Of a DNA stretch of 64,000 nucleotides, positions 57,945 through 64,000 are shown piece after piece; position 1 is the first letter of the stretch; every line of letters begins with the position of its first letter. Below the pieces are notes generated by a model. That model searched no databases, was not told the origin of the DNA, and saw only the letters and a program-made list of their open reading frames with translations. The position numbers were made by a program, and so were the translations under genes. The stretch is from assembly GCA_029216955.1 (NCBI GenBank), contig JANAVB010002199.1, forward strand, positions 13,881,417 through 13,945,416, written 5' to 3'. Source of the DNA: Iris pallida. Taxonomy: Eukaryota > Streptophyta > Magnoliopsida > Asparagales > Iridaceae.

Positions 57945-58561
57945 AATCTACCCCCTTACAAAAATTTCGTCCTCGAAATTTCAAGAGTTTTGTAGAGATG
58001 TACAAAATCAAGTAACAAAATCAAGTAAAAAGGTTATTAAGAAGCAATAAGAGGCTAAATGATTTATTTATGTAGTAAAAGGACAAGGACCAACAAGTGG
58101 TCACTAGACAAATGCAAAAGACCATAAATGCAAAGAGACTTTAGAGACAAGTCTCGAAATAGGCACTACAAAGAAATCTAGCTACTACAAGCAAGGTAAA
58201 GAAAGATAACAGTCCGTCCGGCTGCGCTCCCTGCGGCTACTGATCTTCGAAGAGTGGATCCTCCTGCTGCAGCTCTGGTGATGGTCCCTGGCGAGTGAAG
58301 ACTGTAGGGCAATCTCTTACTTGGTGGGTGGCAGATCCACAAACCAAGCATTGTCCTAACCTCTTGCGGCATTCCTCGACACGATGTCCCGGCCTCTTGC
58401 AGTACACGCAAGAAAAGTATGTCGGGGTCTGGATCTGTCTCTACTGCCTCGGTGATGTCGGAGCTCGAACATGATGATGATGCTGAGGTGCTGGCCGCTG
58501 AGGTGGCCTCGGCTGAGTGTCGGTCCGCTTCGGTGGACCCTGGTAGCTGCTGGCGCCGACG
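57945..58561 (-). pseudogene. Second gypsy gag end with complete zinc knuckles, pol deleted
   Basis: Minus strand: GASSYQGPPKRTDTQ, then YFSCVYCKRPGHRVEEC (CCHC) and CLVCGSATHQVRDC (a second CCHC), a short tail QGPSPELQQEDPLFED and a stop near 58,240. No protease, RT, RNase H or integrase follows; within about 300 bp the sequence reaches TTCGAGGACGAAATTTTTG and the purine tract of the LTR. About 165 bp (58,398-58,563) is nearly identical to 53,626-53,788. It is cut at 58,561 by element D. Confidence 0.88.
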
Positions 58562-60598
58562 TGTAGTGACCCGCTCCGCCCTAGCGGAACGTCGATTCCA
58601 AATGGTAAGTGTAACGACTCAAATGAGCCATCGACCCGAAGAGTTGCTTCGACCCGATGGAGTATCGATGCGAATCGATGCAAGGCTTACATTGGCCAGT
58701 CAAGATGAATCCAGACTTAGACTTTCAAAGGCGCGCTCGGAGGATCGCTCGGCCGATGCGAACATCGCTAAGGTGGGTGGCTCCGATGAACCCGTCTTTG
58801 CTTAGCCTAGACACATAACAAAATGGACACATTCACGAGAATCGCTAGGCGATAACATCTTGCATGTTAATAAATGACTCAACGCACCTAGCTAAGGGAG
58901 TAATCCCAACTTGTATGCTTGCATAGAATATGGAAAGGAATATGGAAAAATACGAGAACTCTCGCACCGCGCTCCACGCTCGTGCTAAGGCACAAGCTTG
59001 CGTTCAACAATGAAACAATGAATGGTTTTACAACAATAAAACGGAAGACTATCGATATAGTCACCCGAATAGAGTATAGCAACATTAAAAGGCTATGGGA
59101 CCGATGGGTCGCCAAGGCGACTCCCGCACGAAGAGTTGCGTAATGCTTGAATGAATAAATCAACGAATCAATGAATGAAACGAATGAATATGTGAATGAA
59201 TCAATGAACGAAAGAACAAGTGAAAGAAAGAAAGAAAAGAAAGAATGAAGAAAAGATAAGAAAGAAAGGAGATGAATGGTTAGCGACAGGTGTGACGGGC
59301 ACGTGCATCGGGACTCGCTATCCGCGCTGCACGGACGCCAACCTGGTCGATAACGTAAGATGGCTAAGGGTTAGCCTATGGCTCAAGGACAGCCGTTAAG
59401 TTAAAATGTTAATAAAATACGAAATGGTCGTGGACAAACGGTACGAGCGAGGGGTGGCATATGCTGTGCCGTAGAGAAAGGGATTCCGCGGCAGTTGTCA
59501 AAATGGGAAGGACTTGCCGGCCCGGACGGAATCAAAAAGGGGGCTTACGGGCTTAACTGGGGGAGGCTTGGCCCCAGGAGACGTAAGTGCAGGGTACTTT
59601 TCAAGAGACTATCAGGGTGTACCAGCCGCACGCCACGATAGGTGCGAAAATACCGAGGGGAAATGTCCAGGATGGCTTGTGGTGCCAGCGACCGGTTCAT
59701 ATAGAGTTAAGTGGGCTTTGCTGGTGGCGATCCACGTGCAAGTCCTTGCATTGAAATCAAAGTAGTCTAAGTTAACAAAAATGAAGTGCCTTACAAATAT
59801 GCCTGAATGTATGTAACACATAAAACGATCCAGAATACTTGTACGACTGAGTTAAAGAATGCGTCTACGTTATGTTATTACACATGAACTGTTGTCTAAC
59901 TTGGTTTGCTCTGAACAGGGAAGGCCGGACGGTAAGTATGGGTAAGTTGTGCATGTATTTCCATGCGACACTTGAAATCGGTTACACGGGATAGGTTATA
60001 TCATATGCCATGTAAATGACCCTAAGGCAAGATTAGAAAGACAATGAATGATAGAGATGCACACAAGTAAATGGAACGTGTTCGGTAATGATAGTGATTA
60101 TGGGCGAGCTAGCCTCCCCACCAGTGCATAACAATGTACTGATAACCCCACAGTCTACTTGCAGGATGCAGGAGACGCCGGCGGGTGCAGAGCTTCAATC
60201 GAACGTGCTAAGGCGCGGAGCTATCTCTGGGCCTTGGAGCGTTGCAAGGAGCTGGAGCACCATATACGGGACATAATGTATCGAAACATCGCCATGAATC
60301 ATTCCATCTTGTAAGCCACTTGGCACGCCTTTTATGTTTCAGAGAGAGAGAGAGCTTGAGCGACTTGTAATATCGGCCTAGCGCCGCTTGTAAACTTGTT
60401 GAATATCAATAAAGAATTTGGTTTCGCTTCAATTGTGTTCATTTATATTCCGCTGCAAATGGGGACACTCTGTGCGACTCTGTGGCCTAGAACTCAAATC
60501 GGCCGTTTCTGGACTTGGCCTTGCACGGGCGCAACCTAGGCCCGTGCGGCATCACGCCTTAGCGAGGACGATCGCTCCTACGGGAGCGGGGCGTGACA
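58562..60598 (+). repeat. Element D 5' LTR
   Basis: TGTAGTGACCCGCTCCGCC...GGGGCGTGACA. It contains an A-rich GAAAGAAAGAAAAG block (about 59,220-59,270), an (GA)n run near 60,342-60,354, ATCAATAAAGAA (about 60,406) as a likely polyadenylation signal, and the hairpin at 60,523-60,547. The short frames in it are not conserved with anything I recognise. Confidence 0.93.
60523..60547 (+). other. Conserved hairpin near LTR 3' end (copy 2)
   Basis: GCACGGGC - GCAACCTAG-type loop - GCCCGTGC. Relative to copy 1 one A-T pair has become G-C in both arms. A second small hairpin CGCTCC-TAC-GGGAGCG follows at about 60,572-60,588, just before the LTR end. Confidence 0.85.
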
Positions 60599-60601
60599 GA
60601 T

Positions 60602-60613
60602 TGGTATCAGAGC
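60602..60613 (+). other. Primer-binding site of element D
   Basis: TGGTATCAGAGC, three bases after the LTR end; complementary to the 3' end of plant initiator methionine tRNA. Confidence 0.9.
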
Positions 60614-63586
60614 ACGGCTTTACGTCCTTGGACTTCATTTCGATTATCTCAGTTTTGAAAGCTCGGTTGGAAGAAAAGAAGTGTACGCTCTCTTTCCTTG
60701 TGCCTTGGGATGTTCCATACAATAAGTCTAATATTTTCAAAAGCTCGTACAAGTACTCGGTTGCACGGGACCGATAGGCGAAGGCCTTTGTGCCACCACG
60801 ACGGACTTGAGTTGGAAGGAACCGTTGCTAAGAGTTAGCAAACGCAGTGCGTGCTTGAATGAGCTTACGTTGACAGCAAACGAGTACACGAGACCAAAGT
60901 ATAGTTCGAACGGGATGGTTATGCACGCAGCCTTTGGCTAAGTGGTGCAGAGTATCGCGCACCTAGACCCTCTGGTGCAAACGAGTCGCGAGCGAGATCG
61001 ATTATCGCTCGAACGAGAATAAGTGAGCATACGAACTCGAATATAGTTAGCACGGGATAGCTATGCACACGACCTTTTTGGTTATGTTGTGCCGCGTGTC
61101 GCGCACCTCGACTTTTGGTGCAATCGGGTTGCGAGCGATATCAAGTACCGCTCGGTCGGGAACGAAGCTACACTTAGAGTGTATATCGATAGGAACGCTA
61201 TCAAACTAACGCTTAGGCATGAACGGAAGATTTATTGGATTTTGAGGACAATACATACGATTTAGTACGCCAAGACGACGTGATGCGATTACGCTAGAGA
61301 TTCGTCGAACGAATCTAAAGGATGTCTTAGCGCATGACGCGAACGTAATTGAGGGCTCACTAGGATGGCTTGAACCCGAGTGGTGTATGTGATAGCTTCG
61401 AAGAAGGATAAGAGTGAGTGTCGACGACTAGTCGAGTGGCTCAAACCCTGAGTGGTGTATGAACGTTATAGAAATTGTTTGAGCGAGACTAAAAGGATAT
61501 ACGGATAGAACGAGTATGTCGGCGAGGCGATGCGACCGCGCAAAGCCCTAGAACGCGTCACGCTTAGTTTGTCGTGACTTTGATGTACCGAACGAGATGT
61601 CATTTGGACAACTTGTCGTTGGGCAACGCGAGTTAGAAAATGAATGGTCTTGATCGAGGAAACTTAGAGGATCGCGCGCATGATTTCGGATGGATTCAAA
61701 TGAAGTGTGACTTGGGTTTGAAATTGATCTTGAATATCGAGGAAATTGTGGAATATCCAACTCGGACAATAGCATCAGTCGCACGACTCGAAATTGGTTG
61801 CAAAGGAAGATCGTCAGGTTACGCATATCGTCGATGGTATTGAGGCGTATCAAAGATCGATATGCGATAACCCGGGGGCACTCTGACTCGACGAATGACG
61901 ATCGTGCAAATGTTACTGTTCCGTTGGATGCTATACTTGAGTTGTAATGAATGTGTCGAGGAAAAGATAGACTTGGCTCGAGGATTATGCTTGGATTTGC
62001 TTCGTTGATAACCACAACGTTGACGTTCTTGTCTTATGCGAGCGCAACTCCAGCCTCGCACATGCGTCACGCCGGATTATGACGATCACTCCGCGTGAGC
62101 GCTGATATGGTGATTCATACAGCGGGAGTGATTGAACTTGGATGGCGTGACAATCTGATTGCTTCGACTTGTGGTTTGACGCGAAGGTGGACTCGAGATT
62201 GAATTTGTGTGCTTGAAGAATTGAACTTGAGGATTGAGTAGGTCCAATCCACGTATCGAGAATGGGTTAGTCTGAAACTCAAACAAAAAGTTACGCCCCG
62301 ATGAGAATGATTATTCCACGGGAGCGTTGCATGGTGATTCATGAACCGCCGTGGATAATCGGACTCGCGTGAGATTGGGGCGCAATGTATTATCGAGCTG
62401 GATGACCTCGTGATCGAATACATGAATTGGTTAGAACTGGTGATTGATTAGAATTGAATATGGGCAACGTAAGTCTTGATGCGAATTAGGTGATCATGCT
62501 CGATGTTTAGAAATCTGAGTGACGCGAGCTTGGGTAGAAATCCCCGTACAAACGAACAAATGGTTTGACCATAGGATTTGGGGCGAGCGTCGCGCAACGA
62601 CCTTGCACGATGAGCCACGGACTTGACGTGTAACTATGACCTTGTGAGCTGACCTAGCGGATAGGCGGACGACCCTATGCCGAGTGATTGAACCTGTGCG
62701 ATGGCATTTAAAGTATCGTCTGGACGGACGATAGACTTGTGGCAGCGAGACTTAGAGTAGGACGGGGAACAGGGAGTGTGCGTGAACGACAATGAGATTG
62801 GCCCCAAACGAAGGGAATAAAAGGGATGGATGATGCGCAAGTAAATGTTGGAATAATTAATTGAATCATTGGTCGGAGGACGTACTCGATGAAGTGCAAT
62901 ACTTGGTTTGGATCGGACGGAAATTACTTAGACTTGGTCGACCCCGCTAAAAGAAATCATACTGATTTCGTGGACAATAACGCTTGAGAAGCGAATCGAA
63001 TCGTCTTGAGGACCGAGATAAACGATATGTGATATACACATGAGTTCGGTTTTAAATCGAAGTTAGCAAAACGATCGGCAAATCGAAACTATCACGAGTA
63101 GCTTGTCCGACTTCGCTAGTCGCTAAGCTTGGTTGAAATGTACGTATTCGGGGGACGCCTTGAATCCGTGCACGATCCAAACTCAGCGATATGATGAACT
63201 CGAATGCAGCTGCAAGTGGGTGTTGCGATGCGCATAAATGAAAGTAAGTTTGCCTCAGCCTACGACACTCGTATTTGACGAATTTCAACGCACCTTGTAC
63301 GACCGTTTCAGTCCCATGATATGTCAAAAAGCAACCGAGTCGAAGAAACACTTGAATTGAATAAGTGCCATCAACTCTAAAATGAATGAAAAAGTTATTC
63401 AATAAAATTGACCAAACGTACGCGATGCAAAACTTGGAAGGGTATCGAATATAGTTCGGTGCCATAGAACGATAGAGCCGTTCGATAGGGATTGTCTAAA
63501 AAACACGACGACGCGAGTTAAGAAATTGTAGGATGACCTATACTCAGGAAGTCTCGAGGACGAGACTTGTTTTGAGTGGTGTATTA
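60614..63586 (+). other. Element D internal region, no gag-pol
   Basis: About 3.0 kb rich in CGA/TCG trinucleotides. Two internal blocks echo each other: GTTATGCACGCAGCC...GTTGTGC...CGCGCACCT at about 60,920-60,985 and again at about 61,065-61,150, each followed by GCGAGCGA(G/T)AT. A third copy of the LTR-end hairpin with GCGTCACGCC lies at 62,038-62,075, and a decayed GTTACGCCCCGATGAG echo at about 62,290. The longest frames (about 120-155 codons, both strands) match no retroelement protein. Confidence 0.75.
62038..62059 (+). other. Conserved hairpin, internal copy 3
   Basis: GCGAG - CGCAACTCCAGC - CTCGC, followed by ...GCGTCACGCC as in the LTR copies. It suggests that the internal region contains a remnant of an LTR end. 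Confidence 0.65.
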
Positions 63587-64000
63587 TGTAGTGACCCGCT
63601 CCGCCCTAGCGGAACGTCGATTCCAAATGGTAAGTGCAACGACTCAAATGAGCCATCGACCCGAAGAGTTGCTTCGACCCGATGGAGTATCGATGCGAAT
63701 CGATGCAAGGCTTACATTGGCCAGTCAAGATGAATCCAGACTTAGACTTTCAAAGGCGCGCTCGGAGGATCGCTCGGCCGATGCGAACATCGCTAAGGTG
63801 GGTGGCTCTGATGAACCCGTCTTTGCTTAGCCTAGACACATAACAAAACGGACACATTCACGAGAATCGCTAGGCGATAACATCTTGCATGTTAATAAAT
63901 GACTCAACGCACCTAGCTAAGGGAGTAATCCCAACTTGTATGCTTGCATAGAATATGGAAAGGAATATGGAAAAATACGAGAACTCTCGTACCGCGCTCC
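63587..64000 (+). repeat. Element D 3' LTR (first 414 bp, continues beyond window)
   Basis: Matches 58,562-58,975 base for base except four substitutions. Confidence 0.95.

Larger units (their letters stand above)
58562..64000 (+). mobile_element. Element D: young noncoding LTR retrotransposon (LARD-like)
   Basis: 5' LTR 58,562-60,598 (2,037 bp), primer-binding site TGGTATCAGAGC at 60,602-60,613, internal region to 63,586, and 3' LTR from 63,587 running off the window. The 414 bp of the 3' LTR that can be compared has four mismatches and no indel against the 5' LTR, so insertion was recent. The internal 3.0 kb has no recognisable gag or pol. This is what is called a large retrotransposon derivative, mobilised by proteins of a relative. 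It interrupts the gypsy gag at 58,561. Confidence 0.9.

Noticed and set aside
60602..60613. tRNA gene signal (TGGTATCAGAGC) at several positions
   Set aside because: Each is a retrotransposon primer-binding site next to an LTR. No cloverleaf can be formed around it.
59514..60777. Frames of 83-119 codons in element D LTR and leader as genes
   Set aside because: No homology, inside LTR sequence, and overlapping frames on the other strand.

Overview
The window is nuclear DNA of a flowering plant, probably a eudicot. The evidence is spliced genes with GT-AG introns, plant Ty1-copia and Ty3-gypsy retrotransposons primed by the methionine-tRNA-type site TGGTATCAGAGC, hAT and Mutator-like DNA transposons, and long AT microsatellites. 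Almost everything is transposable element. The one host gene I can support is a minus-strand H3K9 methyltransferase gene of the SUVH4/KRYPTONITE type. Five of its exons (15,813 down to 1,945) encode the SRA (YDG) methyl-DNA-binding domain with every splice phase in agreement. The upstream exons and the pre-SET/SET catalytic exons were not found in the window.

Layout. 1-16,143: the SUVH4-like exons and their introns. The largest intron (about 8.5 kb) holds a decayed gypsy pol fragment carrying a 552-bp TIR element, and a 5.6-kb Mutator-like element (MULE, 4,368-9,967). The MULE has an intact two-exon gene for a transposase fused to an OTU cysteine-protease domain, and a second, previously hidden three-exon gene on the opposite strand. 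It also has three arrays totalling 19 short hairpins of the form GGACTGCC-N8-GGCAGTCC. Two arrays lie inside first introns and one lies between the convergent gene ends. 16,149-29,297: copia element A (minus), bounded by an exact 5-bp target duplication. Inside it a 1,777-bp leader-gag-integrase segment is tandemly repeated five times, one LTR carries a TA-microsatellite expansion, and a solo-LTR-like insert of about 2.1 kb interrupts the RT region. 30,497-35,716: copia element B (minus), related to A, nearly complete but with broken frames.

37,267-50,528: a hAT-like terminal-inverted-repeat element that has received copia element C (37,317-44,411, plus strand) and, next to it, a 5.7-kb hAT transposon (44,510-50,214) with a transposase gene carrying three in-frame stops. 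51,688-53,150: a truncated MITE end and 1.25 kb of T-rich minisatellite. 53,151-58,561: rearranged gypsy remains on the minus strand, in the order gag, 3.1-kb LTR, and second gag end without pol. These are bounded on both sides by LTRs of one family. 58,562-end: a young LTR element with no coding capacity (LTRs 2,037 bp, internal region about 3.0 kb) whose second LTR runs off the window.

The strongest leads are the hairpin-array organisation of the OTU-MULE, the unannotated second MULE gene, the five-copy satellite-like array inside a retrotransposon, and a hairpin at LTR 3' ends that shows one compensatory base-pair change.
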